Below, piece by piece: positions 10,707 through 22,651 of a stretch of DNA of 64,000 nucleotides. The stretch is taken from assembly GCF_003589595.1 (NCBI RefSeq), contig NW_020654422.1, positions 11,128,358 through 11,192,357 on the forward strand, written 5' to 3'. The notes below the pieces were generated by a model. The model was given only the letters and a program-made list of their open reading frames with translations, was not told the origin of the DNA and did not search any database. Each line of letters begins with the position of its first letter. Positions within the stretch are counted from its first letter, which is position 1. The position numbers and the translations under genes were made by a program. The DNA comes from Hyposmocoma kahamanoa. Taxonomy: Eukaryota > Arthropoda > Insecta > Lepidoptera > Cosmopterigidae.

Positions 10707-13040
10707 TTCTGTTATATTTGTTTCTTTAGTTTGCTTGCTATACTTATTGTAGAGCATTTTACCGCTGGAAAATGTACACAAAAATATTCGTTGTTGCCCC
10801 AAACCCGCATGTAACCCTTCTTAGTCCGGAAATAAAATAAAAAGTAGGTCTATTCTTCTTACAAAGGCATGAAAACAGGCCTACTTGGTCAATTATAGCA
10901 AAGCTAATGGTTACACAACTTTAGGAAATTACTTGTACCTGCTCTACCTGTACAATTTAGTGTAATATTATACATTTATGTTTCCTGTTCCGTAGTTTCA
11001 ATAAATAAACAATTTCTTTTTTTCGTAAAGTTTACATTTTAAAGTAAAAAGATAATAACAAAATCATATTTAATTTCTTTATTCAAATGGCTTTTACAAA
11101 ATTCAAAGTCAAAATATAAGCATATATGTTTGTGGAAGCTTGATTAACATCGAGAGTACATTGACTAAGGCACAAATTGCTATTTTAACTTGGTAGATTA
11201 CTTATTTCTAAGATAATCGAAAATCTTCCACTCTCTTGAGCCATTACCGCTTGTTGAACATTTAGATTCTTTATCCACGATTTCGTTATAAAAAGTTTTT
11301 AATACCTTTCGTTGTCTTGCATACGATAACCTCGTAAATTCGATAACCCGTTAAAACTTCACGAATTCAGCTTTTTTTTAATTTTGCTGGGGAAGGGAAA
11401 CTAGATGGTATCTGTACAATTTTGTTATTTTTTAAGTGGGCTTTTGATGCATTTGCGCTTTGAGAGTCGAGGCAGGTGGATTGAAAGGGGTCCGGTAACC
11501 GAACCTCAAGGGGAATTTCAGGAGAGATTACAACCCAATAAAAGGCAACTCTATTGACTCACTTACGAGTTAACAAAATAATGTGCCGCATAAGAGTGGG
11601 AGCTCCTTCAACTTCGTGGAAAGTTTGTTTTTCCAATTGATAATATAATTTTCTGCTACCATACAAAACTTCGTTTCAATTGATTTAGCTGCTTTCAATT
11701 TGTTTCACGAAAAGTCCTTTGTTGACGTTCGCCGTAACGGTATTATTATACAATTTTGTGAAATCTATGATAAACGTTGGTTCGTGTTGCGCTACAGAAA
11801 AGTCATTGTTTTGAAATGAGTTCATTAAGTATGTATATAGTAGCGCTGCCGTGCTGTGATAGTGGGTGAAACATTGCGCGTTTAATTATCACATGTTATG
11901 CATAAAAATAAAAGTTGTAAATACAAAGTATTAATAACACTAAATCACGCACCGGCTCTGTCTACATGCCAAAAGCAAAACTCATGCATAAGTTACTTGT
12001 GAATTGTATCAACTCAAAGATATGGTTCTCCATCCGGGTATAATGTGTTAGTCACGATACAATTTTCGAGTTGAGTATATCTCGTCACAGTAATCTTATG
12101 ATATAGTCGTGTGGACATACGTGGCATACGGTAATGCCGCAGGGCAATAAGCTCATATTTAAAATAAAGCTGAACCCTTAAATTTTGATACGTAATAAAC
12201 AAGGGACATTTAAAATTTTAATATTATTCAAGCTACTATTATTTTACTATATCGACCGTGAATTGGCAACCGGTACTATCTCAATTTTGACAACTTTACA
12301 GGATGAAGAAAAAACTTGTTTGCGTTATTTATATAGCATCTGGTTTATTAACATAGTCGATATTGCATATTGTATATTTCAATAGTTGGATAACTTAGGA
12401 TTGACTTAATTATATATGAATTAATATCCATTGTCCTTTCTAGACAGCTCTGTCATCCGAATTAAATAATTGATGTTAGGTTGATCCCTGTAAAAGCATA
12501 TAGGTATGGGTACGCGAGAAGGTGTTTATCAAAATTATTCACGACACCACACAAGAGGTTAAAGTAAAGGTCTATTAAACGCCAACTCTCAACAGCAAGA
12601 GTCGTTATACTCGTAATTATGGAATTAAAATAATGTCTCTCTTAGACTTTTGTCTTCGTAATAAACGTCGTTCTGTCCCCTTCTAAGATTTTTCTTTGAC
12701 CTCTGGTGGCCCCTTAGAGGATGGAAAAAAATAATAGTCTAAGGGTAGCCCCCACTTTTCTTTTAGTCACAGCAACGTAGTTTTCGCAAAATAATTCCGT
12801 AATCTATATAATTTAAGAAAATAAACACAGCATGATATGTTCTGGTCTTCGTGACAATAATCAAGTTTAGTCAGAAATGAAAATATATTGGACGAAAATG
12901 ACTTAGATTTCACATTGTGCAGTGACGATGGATTTGTTTCGTATATATAAAATAAAATCTAGCTAAGATTATTCACTTTTATGTTCTGCGATATTCGGTG
13001 ATGTCGAACGGAGAATGAAAACGGGAAACCGAAAAAGGCG
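10707..13040. other. No gene recognised
   Basis: No convincing reading frame, RNA gene or classified repeat in 2.3 kb. Short frames at 12014-12385 have no recognisable motif. Confidence 0.4.
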
Positions 13041-13049
13041 CGTCTCAAT

Positions 13050-13345
13050 GTGTAACGGAGCGTGCTGGTCCCAACCTTGATCTACGGCAGTGAATCATGG
13101 ATAAGGCAAAATAAGCAGGAATACTGTTGAAATTAGCACGCTGCACAGTATGTGTGCTATAATTCTTAAATACAGAATGAGGGACGGTGTAATAAGAGGG
13201 CATTGTGGTGTGAAAGATGGTGTACTTACTAGGACAGAAAAGGGAATGCTTCTAATGGAAAATGGGAATGGTTTGGTTTTTTGGGTAGAATGGATGTTAG
13301 TAGAATAATGGCACTTATTTTTTTACAGTGAATGTGGATAGAATC
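13050..13345 (+). pseudogene. LINE ORF C-terminal fragment, frameshifted
   Basis: Alternating frames read VPTLIYGSESWIRQNKQEY, AIILKYRMRDGVIRGHCGVK, DGVLTRTEKGML and WFGFLGRMDVSRI. The order L-YGSE-W, RMRD-VIR--CGVK, R-E-GML and WFG---RM is the usual C-terminus of a common insect non-LTR element. Stops and frame changes make it a relic. Confidence 0.7.
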
Positions 13346-13594
13346 TTGAGGATATCTCATCTTCTAAGTAATAGGTATTGTTCGGTACGGCTGCACTCAA
13401 CGAGTGGTTTTAAGTCTGCGCAATAGTATTAAGTATGGCGTTATATTTGTGTAAATAGTTTAAGGTTTATTTGTTGTACTCTAATTTGTTCTAATAGTCT
13501 TAAGTGGTAGAAATAAAGTTGTATATGTGTCTCGTTTCATTCCAATAAGGATCAAACAGGTATTTAGTTGGAATAGTTAGTAAAATAGAGAATA

Positions 13595-13760
13595 TGCCTG
13601 CATGATCCGACTCGCGCGCAGATGAGCGCATACGCAGCTAGGGCGACTACTTATACACCTGCAGCGGGGAGCAGGGTAGTATAAGTAGGTCGCCCGGCAC
13701 AAATCGCCTGCGGGCGCTTGACTGAAGTTGTTATGTACCACTTATATAGTTTTTAAGACG
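13595..13760. other. GC-rich island with imperfect inverted repeat
   Basis: GGGCGACTACTTATAC near 13638 and GTATAAGTAGGTCGCCC near 13678 pair with one bulge around a GC-rich centre. Several AATAAA-like signals follow to 13840. It could be part of an LTR; no partner repeat was found. Confidence 0.4.
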
Positions 13761-14940
13761 TTATGTACAAATTAGTAGTAAGAAATGTATAATAGAAAAG
13801 TATTTGTAATAAATTAACGTGTGAAAGATGAATAAATAGTACAAAGGGGCTGAGGTAACTTTTGGCGGGAAAAGGAAGACTCGCTCTCCTATAGAAGGCA
13901 CACTGGCGCCAATAGATACACAGTCCAAAAACAGCCTAAGCTCGAGACACATAGACAAAACCCGAAGAAGAGCCAGCAGCCAACCTTACCAGACAAAAGC
14001 CAGCCTCCAGATCTTCACAGTATATGCAATCGTTGTTTGATTTGAAATCAGTCATAGGTGCATCCCGCACAGGTATATTGTTGTGTATTGTTATGAGTAT
14101 CAGATTAAGACTCCTTAATAAAGCCAGGTCGAAATCAATAGAAATAAGGATGGAATATATAGCGAAAGAGCTTTGTCAGGATCGTAGCGGACGTAGACAG
14201 GCGTGGCAATATGAACATGTCTAAGTACGACTACATCTTTTTGTTACAATTTGTACATGAAAAATGAGACTTGTAGGCCTTTCAAAATTCTGGATCTAAA
14301 CGTATTTATATCTCTCGAATAGGGTATGAGTTGGTAACAGGATACGTTCGTAGACCATGGTTAAGTACGTAATTAACTTCATGCGCTCTTATTATTCTGA
14401 AACTGTTCCACTTAGCTTAATTCCACAAAGTTGTTCGTCGCGTCTCAGGCATAATACCGCTATTTTGTGACATAAGGACAAAAATTTAAATGGGAAAAAA
14501 GATACAAACAGAGATGATGATCTATATTTTCATTTATAATTTAATCTCACCAACAATGTTGACGATAGGTACAACATTTAAGTCATAAAGGTAGTGTAAC
14601 ACAAAAGAGGCTTTTTATGTTGTTTTTTGAAATGAAATTTATTTATTTGTGTGATTTTTTGGTGTAACAATTTGATGTTTAGTAAATAATAGTGCTAAGT
14701 ACCACAAAAATGTACCAATAATGGCGGACAAAGATTCTTAAGTAAACTATTACAAATTGTTGAAGTCATTAGTTCAGAGTATTACATTTAAATCCATTAT
14801 TATCTTATCATATTGAAGTTATAATTGTCATATAAGATGTCAATATTAAATTATCATTAGATTTTACTATTATGATTATATTACATTAAAAATTGCATAG
14901 TACAGATTAGATGATATATATGTCAGTTAAATGATTATCA
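13761..14940. other. No gene recognised
   Basis: Mostly AT-rich non-coding sequence. Frames at 13761-13958 and 14024-14224 match nothing I know. Confidence 0.4.
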
Positions 14941-14945
14941 CTAAT

Positions 14946-15204
14946 ATCAGGTTTCTTACCACGGTATGACTTCTTTTAATTTTCCCGATATTTCGGAACG
15001 GTTGCACGCTCCATGGTCACGGGTTGACTGGACGGTGGCAAATGACAGCTTTAAGAGTCGACATATCTGTCTACCCTCTTGCGCTGTCGACGACTACCTT
15101 CATCGCGATTTGTTGTGGCGTTACCATTATCACTCACTTTTTTCACACAAACCACACTCACTGTATCCACATGTGAAACTGAACTCGAGTTACACAGTTA
15201 CAGA
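14946..15204. repeat. Unclassified dispersed repeat
   Basis: Contains CCCGATATTTCGGAACGG and TCCATGGTCACGGGTTGAC. The second block is shared with foldback-family copies at about 19470 and 41295 (CCCATGGTCACGGTTGAC). I recognise the block as common in moth and butterfly genomes; that is memory, not a search. Confidence 0.45.
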
Positions 15205-15654
15205 TGTCTATTTATTTATTTGTTTATTTATTTGTTTATTTCTTTGTTTATTTATTTATTTATTTATTTATTTATTTGGGATAACAACAGCAATAATGAT
15301 AGGTTACAAAAAATTAAATTACATATTACAAAGTCAGTAACAGTTATCCTCGATTTATACGTTAAAATAAAAACAGAGCACGGGGTGTCCATAAGCATGA
15401 TAAATAATTATACAGATTATATACATACATATAATTGTGAAACATATTAAGTAAACTAAATACGTACACTTACATACAAACAATACTTACTATTCACAAT
15501 AAAACTTAATATTTATAATTATTATACACTATACCCACATATGAATACATTTTAACACTAAATCATAAATAATTCTAACATTATAAAAATATCAAACTAT
15601 AACTATAAAAGAAATGAATAAATAAATGAGCAAAATAAAATAAATTAAGTGAAC

Positions 15655-16440
15655 CTACGCATCGCGTTTGAAAATTAATTCTTTAATGTTTGACTGAAAA
15701 TAATGCTTTTTATCTACAAAGGGATCAACGTCATAGAAATATTTATTGTAACCAGTAACTAATCTTGTGAGCACAGAGTTTTTGCCGTAGTTTGTGCAGT
15801 GAAATGGTACATGAAAAAGAGACGTACTCGTATGTCTGGTACGACGGGCAGGCAGTCGAAAACTTATTTGCTGTATTAAATCTGGACAATCCGAACGACC
15901 ATTGAGTACATCAAACAAAAGACCCATATCCAACAACTCACGACGCTCCTGGAGAGTTAACAAATTGTATGTGCGACAGATTTCAACGTAAGGTGAATGA
16001 TGATCGGTTAATCTACATTTATAATTCAAATGCTTTAGGAACCTCTTTTGAATTCGTTCAATTTGATTAATACAAACACTATATAGTGGTGCCCATATAG
16101 GCCTAGCATAGTCCAATATGCTACGGACATATGCCGAATACAATAATTTTAAAGTGATCGCACAATTTAACGATTGACAAGTTCGCAGAACAAAGCCCAA
16201 GTTATATGTTATAGTTATAGTTTCTTATATGCCTTGTTAGTGATACTGTTATAAGGATAAGACATAAGCATTTTGGAATCAAAATAAACACCAAGGTCCC
16301 GCACAATGTGGGGTCCTCTCAATAGCGATGCCACTGAAATGGTACGGATATACAATTGGATTTATTTTACGAGTAAAACTTATACATTGACATTTACTGG
16401 CGTTGACTGTGATTCTGTTACTACTATAATGATTTATTTT
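15655..16440 (-). pseudogene. LINE-A RT C-terminal part
   Basis: The upstream part reads NRITVNASKCQCISFTRK and RDLGVYFDSKMLMSY, the usual sequence after the RT palm. The last 181 codons run from GFVLRTCQSL through IWAPLYSVCINQIERIQKRF, TRHTSTSLFHVPFHC and TNYGKNSVLTRL to the stop at 15655. At least two frame changes separate the parts. It is the same family as the + strand relic at 6780-7084. Confidence 0.75.
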
Positions 16441-16444
16441 TTAT

Positions 16445-16690
16445 TTTTTATTGTGACTCGGCAAAATGACTGCACCGCGCCTGATGGAAAGTGCGAATAC
16501 AGTCCAGAGATGAGAGTAACGGATGGAAAACACAAATATCTTCACTCCGTCACTATCATTTTGCCGGTCTGGCCAAATGCTTCTTCACACTACGTTTGAA
16601 GGACCCGATGTTATAGAGGGGAGGGAATACATGCGCCGGGAGTTGGTTCCACAATTTGATGGTTCGGCATAAAAACGAATTGCCAAACTT
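16445..16690 (-). pseudogene. LINE-B 3' end inserted in LINE-A
   Basis: SFLCRTIKLWNQLPAHVFPP and SFKRSVKKHLARP form the typical last residues of another non-LTR ORF2. A short 3' UTR follows towards 16445. It sits where the RT of LINE-A should run from LLYADN to NRITVNASK, so it is an insertion or template switch inside LINE-A. Confidence 0.6.
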
Positions 16691-17427
16691 GTACAAATTG
16701 TTTAAATCTTGTTGTAATAGCTCACAGTCAGCTGTGTATCGGACTTGCATGTAAATCTTTTTATTGTCGGCATAGAGTAAGTTCTCAGCGTTAATTAAGT
16801 GAATATTAATATCATAAATATAGGCGTTGTAAAACAGAGGTCCAAGGTGTGAGCCCTAAGGGACGCCGGACCGTATTGTAAAGTAATCGGACCTAAATCC
16901 TCCCAAGCCTGAGAACGATTGGTCAAATAAGATCGCATCCAAGGAAGTAAGACTCCGTGGATATCTAATGTCTCTAACTTGCGGAGGAGGATGTCGTGGT
17001 CCACACGATCAAAAGCTTTTTGGAAGTCAGTGTAGACGCCGTCAACCTGACCTCCATTTTCCATTTCATTAAATAAATAATTTGCAAACATAGCCAAATT
17101 TGAGACCGCAGAACGTCCTCTAACGAACCCATGCTGAGTCAGGGATGGGATTACTATGTGTAACGACATGTTAAAATTTAGGCAAAGTTCCTTGAGACGT
17201 TTAGAATTTTTATTAACTGTCATAGTATCGATATTCAGATCACCTGCAATTACCATTCGCTTCTTAGTTTTTCGGGTCAAATCTGCCAACAACATCTGTA
17301 GTTGGAAAAAAAATACTTCAATGTTCGAGTGCCGACTGCTGGTACGATAAATACAAATTATGTATAGATTGTTGTCAGTTAGATCTGCACCACAACATTC
17401 TAAGTCTCTGTATATGCCATGTTTCAT
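16691..17427 (-). pseudogene. LINE-A endonuclease-RT fusion by deletion
   Basis: The start reads YIICIYRTSS and RMVIAGDLNIDTMTVN (endonuclease GDLN motif), then jumps to TQHGFVRGRSAVSNL and TDFQKAFDRVDHDILLRKLE (RT palm motif with the first catalytic Asp). The next frame has LLYADNKKIYMQV, where the usual YADD box is YADN. The linker, the RT fingers and part of the palm are missing. It cannot encode an active enzyme. Confidence 0.75.
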
Positions 17428-17440
17428 CCAATTTCAGATT

Positions 17441-18512
17441 AGAATATGCAATGTTGTCCCTGATTAAAATGCATTTTATGTAAGAATTGGTCTAGACCAC
17501 TATATAATTTTGGAGAGAAGATATGGCCTACGATGGAATGAGCTCGCTCAGAAGATACTATTCAGTCGCATCTTAAGATACTTGTATATGCTTGAAAATA
17601 CGCTCACTGTGGTAGTAACTAGAACTAGAATGAGGACGACTCTCGAAGTCAAAGGTAATCTTGTATATTTTATATTCACTGGTAAAAGTAACGATCTAAT
17701 TTTAGACGTGTTTTGTTTAATAAACAACTTGCTGTGCCATTAAGGCTCTAGCAAACATGATTGTATGGTGGTCTTGTACCGATCAGGCATGGTAGGATAA
17801 TATTGTATCGGGAGATATGTAAATTCATTTCGTTAAAATATATTTTCTTTTTTCCTCACTGCGTTTTATAAACAACTATGCTTTTCAATATAATCTAGTA
17901 ATTGTGCGATCTGGTGTTACTACGGTGCTACCATGTATATGACACATTACTGATATATCGTACATAGTGATAAAGCAGGTAGTCAGAAAGCAAATAGCGA
18001 ATAATTTTGTTTGCACGTGATTAAACTTTCTGTAATTCTGCTTTTTATATTTTCTGCTACTGCGTTAGATATGCATTCTTAACATATAATAACGTCTCTA
18101 TCGTCTATTTTTAACGGAGTTAGAAAAGAGGGCGACTATATCTTAATTAAAAAAGGTACGAAGAAAATAAAAAAGCTGAATACTTTTTGCCGTATTTATA
18201 CAACACCCATTTCACGTAAAAGTATTTTCTACCAGTGGCTTGGTAAAGCTCACTCGCGTCTGTCTCTTAGCATTCCACACAACAGTATTTTGTTTTAAAA
18301 TACACAGAATAAACTACTCTAAACGCGTTTCGTTTATCTAAAGAATAGAGACAAAAACCTTTACGGTCTCCGTAGCGATAAGCGAGAGGTTGTCTACGAG
18401 ATGTAGTCGACATTGTTAGTGCTACGACGTTTTGACATCTTTGAATGAATTTAAGCACATGAAAGGAAAACCACATCTATTTCTGTGTATATGTAAGTAC
18501 GTAATGTAATAT
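17441..18512. other. No gene recognised
   Basis: AT-rich sequence; short frames only. Confidence 0.4.
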
Positions 18513-18650
18513 CGATGCCTTACTTTCTCAAACTCGTATCTTATAAAAAGTGATTATTCAGGAGATGGCAAAACTTTCTATTTATTTTAAATTTCTTATC
18601 AAGGGTGTTAATTGGGATGCATTACTTTAAGAATAGGTAAAAGCCAGTGT
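18513..18650 (+). repeat. Dispersed repeat U1, copy 1
   Basis: CTTACTTTCTCAAACTCGTA to ATTACTTTAAGAATAGGTA recurs, inverted, at 58258-58396 over about 140 bp. At 58 kb it adjoins a LINE RT relic, so it may be an unrecognised LINE segment. Confidence 0.65.
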
Positions 18651-18659
18651 ATGAAAACA

Positions 18660-19345
18660 GAAATACAACGAATACAGAAATAGTACCTCTGCTTATCCGC
18701 TAGTATAATATTTTACTTTTGAACTCAAACTTGTTTAGTTTTGATTTTTGATACAAATGTAAAGTTACATCCAATAGATGGAAAAGCGATATAAAACGTC
18801 CATACTCGTAAAGTAATGGTTTATGGTAGTATTAGTGAGCGAGTGCTTTATGATCATGCCATGTCATCATATTACCCGAAATACACTATATCGAGGGCAA
18901 AAGTGAATCTATACTTTCTACTTATAAGTTTTTAGTCGCAAGTAGAACTTGCCCTCATCAATCGAGGTGTGGGTGACGCACTTAACTGACCTACTTTTAT
19001 TTTGACAGGCTGTTTTATCTCCCCGTTTGTTACTCCGACAATTTTTTAGCTCATCTCAGGCGATACAGAAATAATTTTAACCTCTTTAATTTTGTTCAAA
19101 GATCACAGCTTCGTCGCAACGCAACGAAAGCTTAGTATAATTCCGCTGAGGTTTCATATTGTTCCAACCTTATTGTATATTATTTACATGGAAATATTGA
19201 ATAGTAGTTTTTACGCAAAACATTAGAAAAATTTCTTTATTTCTATCAGATGGTTACTTATACACAGTTCACAGAGTAAACATATTAAAACAAAATACAA
19301 ACACATCATCGTGCCTGTCTCCCACTGGGGTAGGTTTGTCATTCT
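18660..19345. other. No gene recognised
   Basis: No assignable feature. Confidence 0.4.
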
Positions 19346-19348
19346 TAT

Positions 19349-19570
19349 CGAGTTCTTAGGATTTCGCGATTGTTACACATTGGAAATGAAACTATTTTTC
19401 CGGATTTAAATCGCGTATATTTGTTTTTTCAAACCAACCGACGTTTCGGGCCCTTTACAGGTCCCATGGTCACGGTTGACTGAGGTGGTACAGTCTTCAA
19501 CCAGTTATGTCTAATATTGATGCAAAACACCCTATTTATTCACTATAGTTACAATAGTTATTAATTAAAT
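19349..19570 (+). repeat. Foldback-family F1 long-form copy
   Basis: CGAGTTCTTAGGATTTCGCG, GGAAATGAAACTATTTTTCC and AACCGACGTTTCGGGCCC are followed by CCCATGGTCACGGTTGAC and GGTACAGTCTTCAACCAGTT. The copy at 41209-41400 has the same order. Unlike those at 8.1 and 10.6 kb it is not an inverted dimer. Confidence 0.75.
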
Positions 19571-19574
19571 ACCT

Positions 19575-19693
19575 TATTATTATTAATACAAAGATCGAAC
19601 ACTCATAAAAAACACTCAGAAAAAATTCCTTCGATCCGGTCGGATTCGAACCGACGTCTTCTTGCATACCGTGCCAGACGCTATAACAACTAT
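19575..19693 (-). mobile_element. tRNA-derived SINE S1 (minus), head truncated
   Basis: On the minus strand GGTTCGAATCC (B box) precedes GACCGGATCGAAGGAATTT and the tail GATCTTTGTATTAATAATAA. Homology to the full copy at 39602 stops near 19693, within the A-box region. Confidence 0.75.
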
Positions 19694-19717
19694 AAAAAGT
19701 TAATAAACGGTAAAGTT

Positions 19718-19817
19718 NNNNNNNNNNNNNNNNNNNNNNNNNNNNNNNNNNNNNNNNNNNNNNNNNNNNNNNNNNNNNNNNNNNNNNNNNNNNNNNNNNN
19801 NNNNNNNNNNNNNNNNN
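19718..19817. other. Assembly gap (100 N)
   Basis: Exactly 100 N. The 47 bases before it (19671-19717) are identical to the 47 bases after it (19818-19864), so the true gap may be zero or negative. Confidence 0.98.
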
Positions 19818-19878
19818 GTGCCAGACGCTATAACAACTATAAAAAGTTAATAAACGGTAAAGTTAACGTCGAAGACGA

Positions 19879-19995
19879 AGAAGACGTCGGTTCGAATCCG
19901 ACCGGATCGAAGGAATTTTTTCTGAGTGTCTTCTGAGTGTTCGATCTTTGTATTAATAATTATAACAAACTAGTGGAGTAATTTCACAAAAAATA
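19879..19995 (+). mobile_element. SINE S1 (plus), 3' part
   Basis: GAAGACGTCGGTTCGAATCC with the same downstream tail as the full copy at 39602. Together with the minus copy at 19575 it forms a head-to-head pair. Confidence 0.7.
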
Positions 19996-20460
19996 ATTGA
20001 ATATCAATTCAATAAAAATTTAATAAATACCTTATTTTTAATTTTACAAAGATGCATTCCAATTTACGCTACATTAAGTTTAACAAATTATTTTATTGAA
20101 TGAATTTTTATTAAGCTATGATATATACATATATATAAACTCTTTTGCAAAAAAAACGGGCACTTTAGATTTTTTTCTCTACTTCAATGAAGAAGAACAA
20201 GAAATAGGTTTTATTAATTTGACGATATATTGGCATGTTATTTGAAGCATCCTGGCATGATTCTTTACGTTCCAAATTTAAAATTTGAAATTAATAAAAG
20301 AAAAATAATGATTATTGTGGATTATTCTAAAATTGCTTTACTAATGGCGCGAATTGCTGAAACGATTTTTAACTGATTACGATATTTTAAAACTGTTTGG
20401 ATATTTTCTGCAAATTAAACAATTTAATCTTTCTTTTTACATTAAATACCACTTTTTGAT

Positions 20461-21481
20461 ATGAGTGATAAAGTGATAAGGGCCGGTAAAATTATAGCCC
20501 TACTTGAAGAAGGTTGTTCGCAAACTTACGTGTCTCAGCGGCTAAATGTGAGTTGTTCAACTGTCCAGAGGACTTGGCAACGGTATCAAGAGACCGGTTC
20601 GGTCAAAAGAAGACCCGGTTCGGGAAGAAAACGATGCACAGAACCAAGAGATGACCGCTTTTTGGTGAGTCAGGCATTGCGGAATCGTAAGGCGTCAAGT
20701 GTGGACCTGAAGAAGAGCCTTGAAGAAGTAAGAGGAGTAGAAGTTAGCTTGTGGACGGTCAGGAGGAGGCTTTTGGCTGCCAATATCAGGAGTTACCGCC
20801 CAGCTCGGGGCCCTAAATTACTCCGTGAGCACCGTGTTGCTCGACTTCAGTTTGCTCGGAACTGTGCTTCATGGACTCTGGAGGACTGGAATAAAGTATT
20901 GTTTTCTGATGAAGCTAGAATCTCTTTGTGTGGAGAGGACCGACGCCGGCGAGTGCTGCGAAGACCACGGGAACGCTATGCGGAAGTGTGTTTCGAAGAA
21001 ATCACTCCTTATGGCGGAGGCTCCGTTATGTTTTGGGCAGCAATTAATTCGACGGAGCGTACGGAGTTAGTTTTCATAGAAAATGGAACATTAAATGCAC
21101 ACCGGTACATAATGGAAGTCCTAATTCCATATGCACAACCCACATTGACTGCACTTGGGGAAGATTCCATTTTTATGGACGACAATGCTCGCCCGCACCG
21201 TTTCTGGCGACGTGGAAGCGTACATGCAAGAAGTTGGGATCCGTCGTTTAGATTGGCCAGCTCGAAGTCCTGACTTCAATCCAATTGAGCATGTCTGGGA
21301 TGTTCTAAAGAGACGGGTAAGATCAGTGCAACCTGCTCCACAAAACATCAGGGAGCTAAAAAGAGTCATTGCAGAAGAGTGGGAACGTATTCCTCAAAAC
21401 GTTATTAAAAACATCGTGGAAAGCATGCTCAGAAGGATTCAAGCTGTGATTTTGGCAAGAGGAGGTCACACTCGTTATTAG
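20461..21481 (+). pseudogene. Tc1-family transposase, one frameshift
   Basis: ATG at 20461 opens a frame with an N-terminal helix-turn-helix (GKIIALLEEGCSQTYVSQRL, then STVQRTWQRYQETGSVKRRP) and the linker PGSGRKR. The catalytic domain has FSDEARI (first Asp), MFWAAI and FMDDNARPH (second Asp). A one-base change near 21200 moves the frame, which continues through MQEVGIRRLDWPARSPDFNP and IEHVWDVLKRR (Glu) to TAG at 21479-21481. The total is about 340 codons, the usual Tc1 transposase length. All three catalytic acids remain and no stops occur, so the damage is slight. Its protein inserts DNA at TA. CGGGCA at 20157 and TGCCCG at 21611 may mark termini, but this is weak. Confidence 0.9.
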
Positions 21482-22043
21482 GTTTTTACATTTGTAACTT
21501 TATTTAATTAAAAAAAGTAAAAAAACATCTTGTCTTTATTGCCGACCACTTCTTATTGTTTGGGCGTGTACATCGGTTTTAAAGAATCCATCGTTTTTTT
21601 TTCTTTTAATTGCCCGAATTCACTTCACGCGCATTAATTTACACGATTATAAGTATACAGACTAAGTCAAAGAAATAAATTTCGTTTAATTAACTCAAAT
21701 CGACTTTAGAACGTAAATTTCCTTAGTTGCCCGTTGAGCATTGAGTAGAGTTCTAGAATACGACCCTAAGATTGAATCCTGAGCGTAGCGAGGGTTTCAA
21801 GACACGAGAAGCAAAATAACTTTGCTGCCGAGCGAAACACGCAACTTTGCACCTCACTGTAGCGAGGAAAATGATAGATGAAAGAAAAATAGTTGAACTA
21901 TAACAAATCAGCTTTTCATCACCGCTAGACTCAGACTCGGTCATGTGTTTTATCTTTTCAATTTATTATAGTACAATTCAATCTAAAAAAGTATTGAAAT
22001 AGAAGTGATTAAAATTAAAATTAAAATTTGAAAAAAATAAGTT
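21482..22043. other. Tc1 3' flank and unclassified repeat-like DNA
   Basis: After the stop lies AT-rich sequence with a possible Tc1 terminus near 21616. At 21770-21870 GAGCGTAGCGAGGGTTTC and CTGTAGCGAGG look repeat-like. No gene. Confidence 0.35.
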
Positions 22044-22580
22044 TAGTTTTGGGTGCGTTCTGAATTTACACCACATACGTTTTCTTCTTCTTTGTATTAT
22101 AATTTTATGTGGTTAACGAAATTATTTTAGTTCTTCGACAAATTAAAATAATTCAATAAAACAAAACTAGTGTTATCGTTGTCAGTTTAATGTCAATAAT
22201 AATCAGAATAAATTATACCAACGGATTAATATTATATAAATACTTAATGTACTTAAGACGAATCGCGTTTCGGAACGCGTCACTATTTTTTTTAGTGAAA
22301 AGAAAAAGTTTATCTTCGGATGCGTTCTGAATTTGCGTCTCATTCATTTTTATTTTTGCTTGTACTATGTTTGTACTTATAATTTTGTGTGATTATTGAA
22401 ATTATTTTAGTTCTTCGACGAATTAAAATAATATAATAAACAAAATTAGTTATCGTGGTCAATTTAATATCAACCATAATAAGAATAAAATATACCAACG
22501 GATTTAAATTACATAAATAATTTACGACAAATCACGTAGTTGAACGTGTCATTATGATTTTTTTTCATCGAAGAAAAAGT
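22044..22580 (+). repeat. Two-copy tandem duplication, 268-bp period
   Basis: TGCGTTCTGAATTT at 22053 recurs at 22321. The following blocks ATTATTTTAGTTCTTCGAC, TATACCAACGGATT and GAAGAAAAAGTT are kept in the same order. The copies are clearly diverged, so the event is not recent. Confidence 0.8.
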
Positions 22581-22616
22581 TAGGTGTACACTTATACTAT
22601 TACTCTATTTTTCTCC

Positions 22617-22651
22617 ATCCTCTAATGGATGTAGTGCATCCATTAGAGGAT
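22617..22651. repeat. Perfect 15-bp hairpin
   Basis: ATCCTCTAATGGATG and its exact complement are separated by TAGTG, immediately after the tandem duplication. Confidence 0.9.

Larger units (their letters stand above)
15205..17440 (-). mobile_element. Mosaic CR1/Jockey-type LINE (LINE-A)
   Basis: In minus orientation: part of the endonuclease, a shortened RT, the RT C-terminus, a 3' UTR (15286-15654) and a TAAA/CAAA tail (15205-15285). Part of a second LINE is embedded near 16445-16690. The endonuclease runs straight into late RT sequence, so the element carries internal deletions as well as the insertion. Confidence 0.75.
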